Assembly: GCF_905163445.1 (NCBI RefSeq)
Contig: NC_053193.1
Location: forward strand, 9,672,001-9,736,000
Direction of reading: 5' to 3'
DNA length: 64,000 bases
DNA from: Pararge aegeria
Lineage: Eukaryota > Arthropoda > Insecta > Lepidoptera > Nymphalidae
The notes under the pieces are model-generated. The model had not been told where the DNA came from. It did not search any database and saw only the letters and a list, made by a program, of their open reading frames with translations. A program made the position numbers and the translations under genes. Shown here in pieces: positions 46,327-59,178 of the stretch; position 1 is the stretch's first letter, and each line of letters starts with the position of its first letter.

Positions 46327-46769
46327 CCCCTATTAATATTATAAATGTGAATGTAAGTTTGTTTGTTACGCTTTCACGCAAAAACTACTTAACCGATCCT
46401 CATGAAACTTTGTACACATAATCTTGGAAGTGTTAGAAGTAATATAGGATATTTTTTATCCCGAAATTAAGCTCGGTTTCTTTGGGAGAGGGGATGAGTG
46501 TTTGACGATTTTACACCATAACTCCGACATATAACCGATTTAAATAATTATTTTTGTACTATAGAGGTTATAATATGTGTTTAATTTTGCCCAAACTTTG
46601 TGTAGATCTGATGAATGTGGTTGGTGATAGAGGACAGAACTCCTCAGCGGACAGCAGCAAATCCCTCATTTAAGCTACTAAATCACTTTTTTTTTTAGAA
46701 CTACAAATAAATTGAATGCCACATAAAAAAACAAAATCAAACGCAGACGAAGTCGCGGGCAATAGCTAG
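46327..46769 (+). mobile_element. Helitron-like non-autonomous element
   Basis: It is collinear with 28917-29344: ctattaatattataaatgtg at the start, acgctttcacgcaaaaacta, gacgattttacaccataact, ending acgaagtcgcgggcaatagCTAG. Confidence 0.6.
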
Positions 46770-47016
46770 TATTGAACAAAATAAACTATTGATCAAAGAC
46801 ACATGATGTATAATATCAAAGAAATTTATCTGATATTTTTTATCGACGCATTTATTATAGGGTACAATAAATACCTACTCCAAAGAATCATCAGAATTCC
46901 TTTCGACATAGAGCACGTAGCCGTGCCTTTTATTAGAATGGTGATTATTAGGAATTAATATTATGGCTTATATTATACAAATACGTTATAAATTAATGCG
47001 CTCAAATATGTTATAG

Positions 47017-50000
47017 GCTGACAGTAAGAAAACTACGGAAAAAAATGAAGAGAGGGTAAATATAGCTTTCGATGCCAGCCCGGAAAACATGAATGACTTA
47101 CAAGAAAAAAGTAAATCAGATAAGGTTAGTATAACAGTTAAGTAGATATTAGACGAAGGAAATGCCTTTTAATAAAAAATATTTACTAAACAACAATTAT
47201 TATCACCATCACCTACAAACCATTAAGGTCCCACTGACACAGGCCTCCTCTCTTAAATAGGAGAGAAGAATTAATAGCATAGATCCTGCTTGTTAAATGC
47301 TTAGTTCTCAGTTAATAATATATTATGACACTAGTGTGCTATGTTCGCTCGAGGCAACGTGCGAACAAGTCACTTAGCAATCGTGCATTGTAAAGTAAAC
47401 ATTTTTAAGCAAAACGTGCGTAGAGACCCCATTTTGGACGATCTGTGACGTGTTGTGGTGTATAAATAAATTGCCTATTTTACGCATGTAATAGCAAATT
47501 AAGTCATCGATCTTAGGTACTACCTCTTCTTTATAGAGTTCGAATCGCGGTGCCTTAGCATTTTTTTTGAGATCGTTTTAATAATTATTTACTATCGGTT
47601 GCCCGCGTTCTCTGTCCGCGTATATAACAGTTTTTTTTACAAATCCCGCGGGAATAGTTTGTTTTCCTGGGTTAACAAGTAGCCTTTATTACCGCCCTTT
47701 TAAGTAACTCTTTTCCAAAAAATCGATTGTTTGATTTGTTAGGGCGTAAAGTAAGGACAAACAAACAAACAAGGAAACAAACACACTTTTACATTTATAG
47801 TATTAGTATGAATGGTATACTGTGGTTAATGTATGTTGTTTTTAATGATACTTAAATAAACAATATAGGTTGTATTCATATGGAAAAAATCAAAGTTAGG
47901 TTTTTAATTATTGAGTTGACACCTATCGTATGAGGTGGAAATAGCTCAAGTACCTACCGCAAATTAACCTAAAAATTCAAAACACCGCAATTTGATTTAG
48001 CAAGATTTAGCAAGTTGCATTGAAAGTTTTTTTAAGAGAATAGGAATTTTAATGTTTGAAATTAAGACGATGCTTGAAGATTTAGGTTATTTCCATTAAC
48101 ATTCAATATTCTAAACTATAAAAGGTTTTCGTTTTCGGTTAGCTCGAAAAGTTATAAACAATATTGCTTGTTTACTTTTGGGTCATTTTCATTTTTTATT
48201 GAATGGACAGTTTAAGGTAATGCGAATTTTCCTAAAACGATCCGTGATAATAAGACTATATATAAACTAATATATTAACAATCTATGCACAGCCACCCTT
48301 TTGATCTGTACAAGCCGAATAAAAGCCATAAAGTATAGCCGACTATACCTAAATACAGTTTATAGCACTAGTATATCGGGGGGCACGGTAGTGCCCCCGC
48401 CAAGACGAGCGCGATGCAAACACTGTCGTCCCATCCTATACTGGAACCATTTCGCCGCATTTTCAGGTCCCTATTACCTCTGGATAAGACCAGAACGCAG
48501 AAATTTTCGTCATTCAGTAAGCTATAATCACATACTTAAAATCCAAAATTTCAAGTCTGTAGGTCATTTAGTTCCGAAGTTAAGTGAAAGCAAAGTTTTG
48601 CATTTATGACACTCACTCTTTATTATGTGTCACAACAATGTCAAGTCACACATCATTAACTATAGTAATAAAGAAATCGCAGTACGGAACCTTAGACTTG
48701 GCACGACTTTATCTAGATTTCATTACTTTTTAGAGTTAAACAAGCAGCTCTATCGAGACTTGGCTAGTTTTTACAAAATGTTTGGGTGGGATATACATTA
48801 CACGCTATTATTCTAAATTAGAATCTATAAAAATATAGCGCAATTTGTTTTATCGCTTTATGGGTTTATACCACAAGCAAATTTAACTTATTGCTCCACC
48901 GTCATAAAACAACCGCTTTCGGGATTATCAATTTATGGCACCTAGATATTTTGTATCGTAGTAAAATAGTCTTATTACCCCTAAAACGAAGCAATGATAG
49001 CCTAGTAGTTCTGACTTCGGCCTCCCTTTCTAGAGGACAGAATTCGATCCCCGGCACGTACCACTTCCAACTTTAGAATTCACCTATTGGAATTACTTTT
49101 AGAGTAATTAAATAGTCTTTTGCTTTTACAGTGATGGAAAACATTGTGAGGAAACCTGAACGCCTAAGAGTTCTCTATAGAATTCTCAAAGTTATGTGAA
49201 GTCTACAAATTCAGACTTAGCCATCGTTTTCAACTACGACCTAACCCCGTCTCATTTCGAGAGGAAACCCGTGCCCAATTATAGTGAAATCGATTAAACG
49301 GTCGACACTACCATTTTACCAATTATGACAGTAAACCCATAAACGTATTTTGAACCTAATGGAATATAGGCCACCGACTCCACCTATTTGTTAAATGTAT
49401 GACCTCTGTTATTTAATCAAGGTATGAACTTTTAATAGGTTAGGTACCTATACCTTGTTTTAACTTAAGTATAGCTTAATGTTAGATTTCTACAATAATT
49501 TAATTTCTCCAGCCTGGTTTTAGTTTTTGTTGAACTTATAATTTACTAGCTGTTGCCCGTGTTTATTTCGCTTTTTTTAAAACCCTTTGGAATCGTTTGT
49601 TTTCCCTCTTAAATTACCTATTGTGAGTAATATGGTTTATTCTTCACAGTAGGTAATGTGGTGTATTCACATAACTGTGAGTATACCAAGTCGCAGAGAC
49701 AATTTCCATTGTTAAGTTAACCAACCTGATCGTTCTATTCAGGAATCGTTTCAACAGCGTCAATCGCTGTAAGTGAGCTTATAACATGTATTACTTACGT
49801 GAGTGTTTCTGTGGCTAGTTATATGTAGTTTCCATAGCGATAAATGCGTTGCAAAAGCTATTACGGATTTTGCGTTACTGTTTCAGGTACTTAAATATGT
49901 ATAATATGTTTGATTAAGTAGGTACTATGATACACCAACCTACTAAAGTTGTATGAAGTAAGGTGATGTGATGTATAGGAGAACACAAATTAATGCAATC

Positions 50001-53000
50001 GGTTGATTGTTAAGTTACTCAAAGTCAATAACTAGATGAATATACGACTTTTAAGATTCGAATTCGGTTCCATGACTTAGAAAGCACGTAAAGCTGCTGC
50101 CACCAATAATACCTGGTAATGATCATGAGATAATATCCCGCAAACTATTCATTTCAGTAGCGTGGTACAAGTAGTATCTCCCTCCCTTGAGTTGTGAAGT
50201 TGATGATGATGACTTATATGTTTACATTTTTACAGAACACAAAGAAACCGGTCCATGAACGACCAACATGGGGCAACCAAATCGAATTTCTGATGTCATG
50301 CATCTCGACATCGGTAGGTTTGGGAAATGTATGGCGCTTTCCTTTCGTAGCGTACGAGAACGGGGGCGGTGCGTTCCTCATCCCTTATATTATTGTACTG
50401 ATAGTCATCGGTAAACCTATGTATTATCTTGAAACAGTTCTTGGACAATTCAGTAATAGTAACTGCGTTAAAGTGTGGGCACTTTCGCCGGCTATGAAAG
50501 GTAAGAATAAGTTTATACTTTCATATAATATAATCTCAGATCCACATAATTAATAACATAAAGAAACAATGTACACAACTTATAATGAAGCATCAAAAAC
50601 CACTCAACTTTAGAATGGTTCACTCCAACGAACGGTTAGTCACTGCACACCATTTAATAGTTGACAGCAATTATTTTACCTGTTATGTTCTAAGCGTTCA
50701 CTATAAAATGGGAAAATGAGACGTGCGCGGGGCGTTTTCACTGTTTTAGGACACAATGCATTACAAACAATAATGTCTGACTGAGGATTCTGTATGTTCT
50801 TAACTTAATGCTTAGATCAATAACACATCTATTAGATGTATTTTCTGTCGTCAAAGAGTCCGTGCAAAAAAAAAGATTTCACTCATTGAGATACTATTTT
50901 CTTGTGAAAAAGCTAATGTGTTCGTGTTTAATGTCTCAAAAAGCAATAAAGGTGACGGAATATTTAAAACAATATTTACATAAGTCAAAAACTCACACAC
51001 GTTTGCACGTAGATTCACACATAGATATAAGACCACAACTACTTGCAGCAAATGTTATATCAAATCTTTGCCCTACCTATTAAATCGCATGTGTTTATAA
51101 TTACACCGGCAACCAAACCCTTCAGGTCGGAACACAGCATTCCAAAATATTTACGGCAAAAATATGGCGGTAGTACTTCCCCTGAAGAGCTCTGTCACAA
51201 AAAGTGCCACTACTACTTTTTTCTTATTCATGAACTTTTACAGGTACCGGATATGCGCAAGCTTTGGGCGCTATGTATTTAGTTTCATATTACGTTTCAA
51301 TCATCGCCCTGTGCTTCTACTACCTGGCAATGAGCTTCCAGGATCCTTTACCCTGGGCAATATGCAATCCCAATTGGAGAGATTGTGTACCTTCAGGAGA
51401 ATCAGTTAATATGAGCGCCATAGAAGGCAGCCCCTCAAGCAGTGCCGAGCTGTATTTCACGTAAGTTTTAGTTTTACCTATGAATAAATTCATTAATGAA
51501 TGTTTTGTGTGTATTAAAATAATCGTTGATTATTAAACATGGATCCCCCATGTTCCATAACTATTAAAATACTGATAACAGGTAATGTTATATACCTGTC
51601 AAGCGAAAGTTGTAAAAAATAGGTAATAGACCTATTTACCTATCTAAAAAGAAACTAATTAGGTCAAAGGCAATATTTTTTTATTTCACTACAAAAGTAC
51701 TCATTGAATTTCAGAAAGACAGTCCTTCGTCGGTCAGACGGAATTCACGATGGAATCGGTAAGTTTATTTACATTTTGAAACACTTTTACAATTTTTGTA
51801 AGTGTTTCAAAATGTCTAAATCGTCACTTCATTTGCCATTCTACAAGAGTTTGGTTTTTTAAACCGCATCGTTGTTTAATCATCGCAAAAAATAGTTTGA
51901 AAATATTTCTCCTTATTATTCCTGAAGTAGGTACTTATGTGAAGCGTAAAATCTGACATTAAGAGTTTTGATAAAAGTTGATTTTATATATCTGTATATG
52001 ACGAGAAATTAAAGGCATTTCTGTAGCTAAGAAGTATTTCTTTAAAGAGGAGAGTTGATAAAACTATGGGAGAAGATACATTGTTATCCTTTCCCCGGAG
52101 ACATAATTATCTCCATGCTAGCCGTGCTGGGATAAAAAGTATCCGTCTCCGTCCTTTAAACTAACTCGTAACTAAGGTCGTAAGGGAAGGACAAACAAAC
52201 ACGTTTTCGTATTTTTTATATCAGTTCATATTATATTATATTTCAGGTGTTCCATTATGGGATCTCACTCTCTGTTTGCTGATTTCTTGGATTATAATAT
52301 TCCTGATCGTCGCCCGAAGCGTGAAGAGTTCTGGCAAAGCGGCCTATTTCCTCGCTTTGTTCCCTTACGTTGTGATGCTCGTCCTTCTTATAAGGTTTTT
52401 TTTTATTTTCATAATTCATTTCGACATATTAACTGAATTGATAAATAAGTTTATTTATACTAACAAAAAAAAAATTGCAAAACCTACTCGCTGAGTACTA
52501 TATACCAGCCTGTACAATAATAACATTGTGTAATATTTCCAGAGCTGTAACCCTTCCTGGGGCAGTAAATGGAATTCTATTTTTCGTTACACCGGTTTGG
52601 AGTAAAATCCTTGAAGTTCGAGTAAGTACTAAACTATTACTACCTAGCATGAGTAGGTATAGCGTTGATCGCCTTAGTAGGAACTTCAGCCTTCCCTTTC
52701 AGTGGGACCGAGTCCGATTCCTGGCACACCTGTCATAGAACATTTTAAGAAATTAAATGTCACTTTTATCTTTTATCGTTGAAGGAAAACACATTGTTCT
52801 CAACGGCATGTAAAGTCAAAAACCCTTCTCATTCTGAGAGGAGACCCGTGCCCTGTAGTGGGCCGGTAAAAGTTTAATAATGATGATGATAATAAGGAAC
52901 ATAACATTTATTATATTTCATCAAATATAGCAGTTGGAGAGATCTATATAATTCGATTCTTTTTCCCATTGCCGCTAGATCATGAGAATCATTCTAAAAT

Positions 53001-56000
53001 GGACAAGTGTATTTTAAAGTAGGTACATAAGCGTAGTCACGGCTTCGACGCTGTGACATGCCACATTCAAGCTTTGTGTCGTTGCAACGCATGTACGCTA
53101 CGTACGTACGTTGATCCATTGCAACATCGTAACGCAACGCTAGATAATGAAGCAACGCGCTGCGTCGAGGCGACATAACGCAACGCACTGATAAGATTTC
53201 GCCCTAACTCACTCAGACACTTGGATATTGTCCAAACGAATCGTTCGTGTAAATTTTCAGCTCATTTGTAAAGAAAAACACTTGCCAGTTTTTTTTTAAA
53301 TAGGAAAAAAATTATACTGTGGAACAAGTTGTTTGTCTTTGAATCTATTTTGAAACATTTTACAAAAATTTTATGAGTGTCTTTGGTATAGGCAGGTACA
53401 TTAGAGACTTACTATTTAAAAGATTCTTAAATAGTAAGTCTCTAATGTACCTGAGACTTACTATTTAAAAATCAATCAATGAAAAAATCAACAATTAAAA
53501 TAACAAATCAATGAATGAAATGGTCTGACAAGAGGTTCCACAATGATGATTAGAACTATACCTACCTAAGAATTAGTTAGGTATACAAATTAATAAAAAA
53601 TGCAATCTCATTCTCGCTGATATTATTACCTACTCACTTACATTGTTTCAGTAGACAATTTATAATCTAAGCAAACACGAATAATTTAGGTATAAATCAA
53701 TCATTTTGATGAGTTATTTATATGCGCTATCGTATCAAAAATTGCGATAACTTGTAAGTAATTAAAAATTTATCTTTAAAAAGTAAGTGCTTGCTCATTT
53801 TAAATTTCACTAATCATTCTGATCACGATCAAGTTTTTGGATCCAGTTTTATCTTACCTTTTCTGGTTAGGGAACACAATAAATTATATCTCCGCTAAAA
53901 CTTTAAATTTATTTATTATCGAGTTGTCTTGAGAATTTTCAGAAATCGCCACGTCTAGCAGAAGTATTAGGTAGGAAGGAACGCTTTGCAGACAGCAAAA
54001 GGGAAATGTAGACACGTTAATAACGGCTATAATCATCCTTAAAAAAATCAAACATTCATATTTTGTTTCAGGTATGGTATGCTGCAGTTACTCAAGTATT
54101 TTTCTCTTTATCAGTTTGTTCGGGTACATTGATTATGTTCTCTTCCTACAATGGATTTAAACAGAACGTTTACAGGTAGGTCACTTTTATTTCCAAAGTA
54201 ACCCCCCCCCCCCATAGCACCGTATTGGCTATATAATTTTCTGTGACTGGAAGCTACAGGGATCGTTTTGAATAATCATATAGACGCACTAGCGGGTAAA
54301 CTCAGAGTTAGTTTACTAACGTTGCGAGAGTTAGACTTGAATATTTTGCGCACCTACTTTAACAGAACTACTTATACGGTGAGGATGATGACAAGTGACG
54401 AAACGGGTACCAAATGAACAACTTAAAAATGTTAGATACTGTAAAAACGCTTTGTGTAAGGAAGAAAAATTCAAGTACCTAATGCTTACGATAATTCCTC
54501 GTATTATATTATACTTACTCGTAACATTACGCTGTATATAATTATTACTTACACTTAAGACTTTTGACTTTGGGCAATGACTGACCCATTACTAAAAGTC
54601 GAACACTAAGTGTGTGTCGGAGCAGTAAGTTCATTGACCGGAATCGCAACGGCAGGAATGAGGTATACTATTTTTTTTTCTTTTTAGGGACTCCATGATC
54701 GTAACAACATTGGATACGTTCACCAGTTTAATGTCAGGTATAACAATTTTCGGCATTTTGGGTAACCTTGCATACGAATTGGGTTACGACGATATAACCA
54801 AGGTCATAGGCAGTGGTGGCACCAGTTTGGCCTTTGTATCCTACCCAGACGCCATTGCGAAATCACCAGTTGTGCCTCAGGTAGGTTACTAAATTATTTT
54901 TTCCCATCCAAATCAAAACTCCACCTCATAATGGTCATAGCCGCCAGTGAGTCGAAGGTAATGCAAGATTTACTAAGCGGATGAAATTGTTTATATAACA
55001 AGATGAATTGAAGATGAAGCGCACTTAACTGAAATAAAATTTACTTCAATTAATCGTTGTATATATTACCTATAGGATAATGTGGAAATCCCTAAACTGC
55101 CGGAAACGGAAAAATAAAAACAGAGTGTGAAAAGGAAGCCTAAAAATGCTGCATTGATAGTTGAATGCTACTGATAAACTCAAAGTCCTGATTCACTATT
55201 AAATTCTGATAACCCAAGTATATTGTGACGATTAAATTAACTATCCTTGTATGAAGATGGGTCAAAATTTCAACTATTTTAGGTTAGGTTTTCGCCAGTT
55301 TCTTCTTCTACAGAGTTTATATATTTGCAGCTATTCTCCGTGTTATTCTTCCTGATGATGGCCACACTGGGCATTGGGTCGGGCGTGGCGCTTCTGTCAG
55401 TGATCAACAGTGTTCTGCTGGACGCCTTCCCACGCGTGCCCACGCATTTCATGTCCGCTGGAGTTTGCATCTCAATCTTTCTAATGGGACTCGTTTATGT
55501 CACCCCTGTAAGCTACCTTTTTCCTACTAACCGATCTTTACTAATCGATCGTCATGAAAACGCCTGAAATGGGTTAGATGAAACCAGTAATTAAACGCAT
55601 GCGGTCTACATCCCCTTTCTTTTATTCCACTTCAAGTTAGCCCTTGACTGCAATCTCACTTGATGGTAAGTTATGACGAAATCTAAGATGGTAACAGGCT
55701 AACTTAAACCTGTCAGGATAAGGCAGTAATATTAAATAAATATCCCTAGTCGGTTTCTACGCGGCACCGCTGCCGGCATGGCTGCCAGCCGCCAGATCAG
55801 AGATTTCAGGAACTATAAATTCCAAATTGCCCCTACCGAGGATCTATCCACGGTTCACTATAAGATCAAAGCGCACTTCTCCTAAAACTAAAATAAGATA
55901 AAATAAATCTATGATTGATCCAAAATTATGTATTTTAAATTCTAATTCCATTGATTGACTAAAGTAGAGCTGGTATATACTTTTTTTTTACATTATACAT

Positions 56001-58458
56001 TTCTAGGGAGGTCAATACGTTCTGGAAATAGTCGACCATTATGGTGGAACTTTTATGAGGCTGTTCTCCGCTATTGCAGAAACGATTGCCATATTTTGGA
56101 TTTATGGTAAGTTTTTTAACCACATTACGGAGCATTGTGATGAAAGGGGGAATCTCGCGCGAGCTCATAAATGAATTTGTACTTTGGAAAGTTGATATCA
56201 AATAATTCCCAAACCATTGGGACACATTACGTAATTGTACATGCCAACAGAGTTGAAATGAACTCAGTTTGAAACTTGGATTCAGAATGCAAAATATGGA
56301 TTTAACAGGCAACTTTCCACAGTAACTAGCTACATTTGATTTCAACTGATATATATATATATAGATTCGGTATACATGCTAAGGAACTACATGCGCAGCA
56401 ATACTGCTTTGCTACGGGAATAAGCATGGCGGTCGTAGCTTCGCCGGACGAGCTAAACGAACGCAGAAAGCTCTTAATGTTTCTGTTAATTTGCCCTTTC
56501 TGGAAAACGTAATGGGGATTCTAATCATTGCCTCTTGTGTTTGCATTGAGAAGTATAACATGCTTCGCTGACTAGAAGTTTTAAACTATCCTACAGGCAT
56601 TCGTGTTTTACCATTGAGCGACTTCTAAACTATTTTTATGATCAAATAACTTTTTTCCAGGACTTGAAAATTTATGTCTTGATATTCAATACATGCTTGG
56701 CTTTAAGACTTCGTTCTTCTGGAGAGTTTGCTGGGCTATCGTCACGCCGCTTCTCATGACAACTGTGTTCTTCTACGCAATGATAACATCGGAGAGAATC
56801 TTATTTGGAAAAACGTACGAATATCCTGAGGAAGCGTATAGTAAGTACTTGTATACTGAGTGGAGAGGTTTTTGATGCTTTAATATTATTCGTGTACACG
56901 ATTTATGTACTATGTACTTGATTCTGTGGCTGATTTTGGTTATTCATTAAAGTGATAAAAAAATTTGCTAATTTTTCATACATTAAGTATAATAAAAATT
57001 TACTAGAGCTTCCAAATAAATATGCAAAATTTCAAGATAGTCTTATTTTCAGTTGCTGGACAGGTTCTTCAATATGTCGGAATGGCGTTGGTTCCCCTGT
57101 TCATAGCACTCGCTTTGTGGAAATATAAAACTGGACATATCATTGAGGTAAGACGGAATTCTTTTTAATCTGAATAAAATACAAATAGTTTACCTAGGTG
57201 CTGAACCCAGGAATAAAACATAAATTGTTAATTAACTAAACTAAAGCTGCGCACCTCTTCTGCGAACTATTTGGTACCTACTCAAGAGTTGGGTTCTGGA
57301 CATCCTTTCAGCGCTCTAAGATCTTGCTTATAGACGAACAATTCGCTAACGACAAGGTCTTTCAACTGGAACTCAAACCATACGTCAACAATATAGTTGG
57401 GGAGCCCAAGCAGGGATTTACCCGAGCATTTCAGAAAAACGTTAGGGGGGCATCCTTACATCTTGTGTGATAGGTACAGCTACCATAGCTGAGCCCTGTA
57501 CAGTGTACATTATGGTCAACGTAGGGTAGATCAGATTAGTGAAAAAACCCATTCGAACGCGTCAGATTATTATACAGACACTTCATCTTGATGTCCTTGT
57601 CCTATTGACCCATAATCTGACAATTATGTGTAAGTGTTCCACGCACACGAGTTGCAAAAAATATGGTGCAAATCTGCCATGACCTTTGGTAGCTTCCTAT
57701 CAATGTCTGACACGCTCGAATAAATCTTTTTTTCCCTATTTTCTACCCCTTCGTAAGGCCTCACTATGCAAAACGATTAGTATTTTTCTTCTATCAGAAG
57801 GACGTGAGACGCATAAGCTATTCATGTTGGTAGCGCTCAAGTATTTCTTTGTGACCCTTTACTTTGTAGCGTCTAACCTTCACAATTCAATAGGTCCCCA
57901 CGACTCTAAAGTAAATCCCAGAATCTTCGAATGCCGACCCCTCTTATACGTCAAGCGAGCGGTCAATCAACCCCCTAAACCCGCAGACCTAAACCGCTCA
58001 CACAAGAAAACAGATTCTAAAACGTTTATTGGATTTCGTTTTCGTTTATATTAAAAAGCGTTTAAATTTGAGGGGTAGATACTTAATTGTTTTTATTTGG
58101 ATATGAATATTATTTATTACAGTAAACTTTCCTAATTTCCTTTACATAAAAACATTTGACGGCCTTAATAATCATTTACATTTCAATCGATGAACAAGGT
58201 TATAACAATTTCTCCAATTTTTAATGCTGAGACTTGGCATAGTTAATTAATAGATATGTGTTTTATGTACAGACGATCAAATCAGCTTTCCGCAAGAAGA
58301 CGTCCTACGGTCCGACCGATCCAGTGAGATTCGAGGAATGGAAAGCATTCAGACGGCAAGCAAAAGAGGAACGCGTATATCAACGAAAGAACTGGTTCCA
58401 TCACATATGCATTACATTATTTAAAGGATACAAAGCGACGGGAAATTCTGCAAAATAG
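47017..58458 (+). CDS. SLC6 sodium-dependent nutrient amino acid transporter (gene B; first exon not found)
   Basis: Thirteen exons in continuous phase give 631 residues: 47017-47124, 50236-50500, 51244-51460, 51715-51758, 52247-52394, 52543-52621, 54072-54175, 54688-54880, 55331-55507, 56007-56106, 56661-56840, 57053-57147, 58273-58458. The frame is closed by a stop just upstream of 47017, so a first exon supplying ATG (perhaps only ATG, as in gene A) is missing. Signatures match gene [44 protein letters not shown]6 [22 protein letters not shown]7 [37 protein letters not shown]. It is predicted to be a plasma-membrane amino acid carrier with twelve helices. The TM3-TM4 loop has ICNPNWRDC and one glycosylation site, NMS. 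The LPGA motif has the usual Arg. Pocket residues are Ser305 and Thr307 (Thr and Pro in gene A), numbering one Met for exon 1. The exon 6 donor, gttttt, is weak. It is a tandem paralogue of gene A. Confidence 0.94.
47605..47815 (-). repeat. Degraded dispersed repeat (Helitron-like end)
   Basis: It reads ggttgcccgcgttctctgtc, aatcccgcgggaatagtttg, acacacttttacatttatag, tattagtatga. This is the usual lepidopteran repeat in reverse, in intron 2 of gene B. A shorter related piece is at 49547-49620. Confidence 0.45.
48379..48398. repeat. Short GC-rich palindrome
   Basis: gggggcac ggta gtgccccc, perfect 8-bp arms, within an otherwise AT-rich intron of gene B. Confidence 0.7.
48990..49300 (+). repeat. 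SINE family A, near full length
   Basis: Head gcaatgatagcctagtagtt with the B-box-like ttcgatccccggcacg, body acattgtgaggaaacctgaa, tail gagaggaaacccgtgcccaa. It shows that the heads and tails seen elsewhere belong to one element of about 300 bp. Confidence 0.75.
51771..51815. repeat. Inverted repeat just after the donor of gene B exon 5
   Basis: Arms acattttgaaacacttttac/a (51771-51791) and tgtaagtgtttcaaaatgt (51797-51815), with a 2-nt bulge. It starts 12 nt after the exon 5 donor. Confidence 0.8.
52045..52130. mobile_element. MITE family D fragment
   Basis: agagttgataaaactatggg, agaagata, ttatcctttccccggagaca, ccatgctagccgtgctg, about 120 bp before gene B exon 6. Confidence 0.6.
52655..52895 (+). 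repeat. SINE family A copy with internal deletion
   Basis: Head cgttgatcgccttagtagga with gtccgattcctggcac, tail ttctcattctgagaggagac, ending aataatgatgatgataataa. Confidence 0.7.
53394..53452. repeat. Perfect 26-bp inverted repeat with 7-nt loop
   Basis: Arms 53394-53419 and 53427-53452 (aggtacattagagacttact plus atttaa, and complement) around loop aagattc. Part of the arm (gagacttactatttaaa) is repeated again directly downstream. Confidence 0.9.
55625..55860 (+). repeat. Dispersed repeat, family C-like
   Basis: It has gactgcaatctcacttgatg, gtaacaggctaacttaaacc, gatcagagatttcagg and aattgcccctaccgagg, collinear with 44185-44420. It lies in intron 10 of gene B. Confidence 0.5.
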
Positions 58459-58679
58459 ACGTGATCTCTACAACTACGACTTATAAAAATGACGGTACCC
58501 GTCTTTATTTAATTAAGTACTTTTCTATTATGTCTCAATATTTAAATTAATTATTTTAGTTATAAGTACACCTACGAATCATCGTGGATTAGGCATTAAT
58601 AGGCATTGTTTTTTGTCACCAATGAAAACGGGCATTAGACTCTAAGGATTATTCTTAAAAACATGTAACAAATACCATC

Positions 58680-58975
58680 ATTATCCATTACCGTTCCGCT
58701 ACATGGCACGGGTCTCCTCTCACAAAAAAGGGTTAGGCCGTTATGCTTAGGCTTGTGAAGTCTGTGCCTTTGTGAAGGTTATGGAGAACTCTTAGGCATC
58801 CAGGTTTCCTAACGATAGTTTCCTCCATCAATCCTTCACCTTAAAGCAAGCGATATTTAAGTTGCTTAAATTTAAAACGCTCATAACTCCCAAAAGTTAG
58901 AGCTCCTTGCGGGTATTGACCTCGGTCCCCTCGAAAGCGAAACCCTAACCACTAAGATAACTCCGTTTAAAAAAT
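58680..58975 (-). repeat. SINE family A, near full length
   Basis: Reverse orientation from tacatggcacgggtctcctc to the tRNA-like head (gaaagcgaaaccctaaccac). Confidence 0.7.
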
Positions 58976-59178
58976 ATTGATAAAATTTGTAAAGTAATTT
59001 TAATGTTATAATCGTATTTTAATTTTAATCCGACAGCACTAGACTTTGTTTTTTGGGTTCTTGAAATCCCGCTTTTACCAAACCTTGCAAGGCCTCAAAC
59101 ATAATACAAGGAGAGTTTAGTAAAATTATTAAATACGCCGTAAAACCTACACAAAATGTGCATCAAAATGGATATTTG

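Larger units (their letters stand above)
37359..47016. other. Spacer between the two SLC6 genes (includes unseen first exon of gene B)
   Basis: The stretch contains retrotransposon remnants, MITE and SINE copies, a tandem duplication and hairpins, listed separately. The promoter and ATG exon of gene B must lie here, but I could not place them. I see no other gene. Confidence 0.5.

Noticed and set aside
48301..48609. 102-codon open frame in intron 2 of gene B
   Set aside because: It covers the GC-rich palindrome of a dispersed repeat; there is no domain and no conservation argument.
57686..58054. 122-codon open frame in intron 13 of gene B
   Set aside because: No recognisable domain. It lies in repeat-like sequence between two well-supported exons and has no splice signals of its own.
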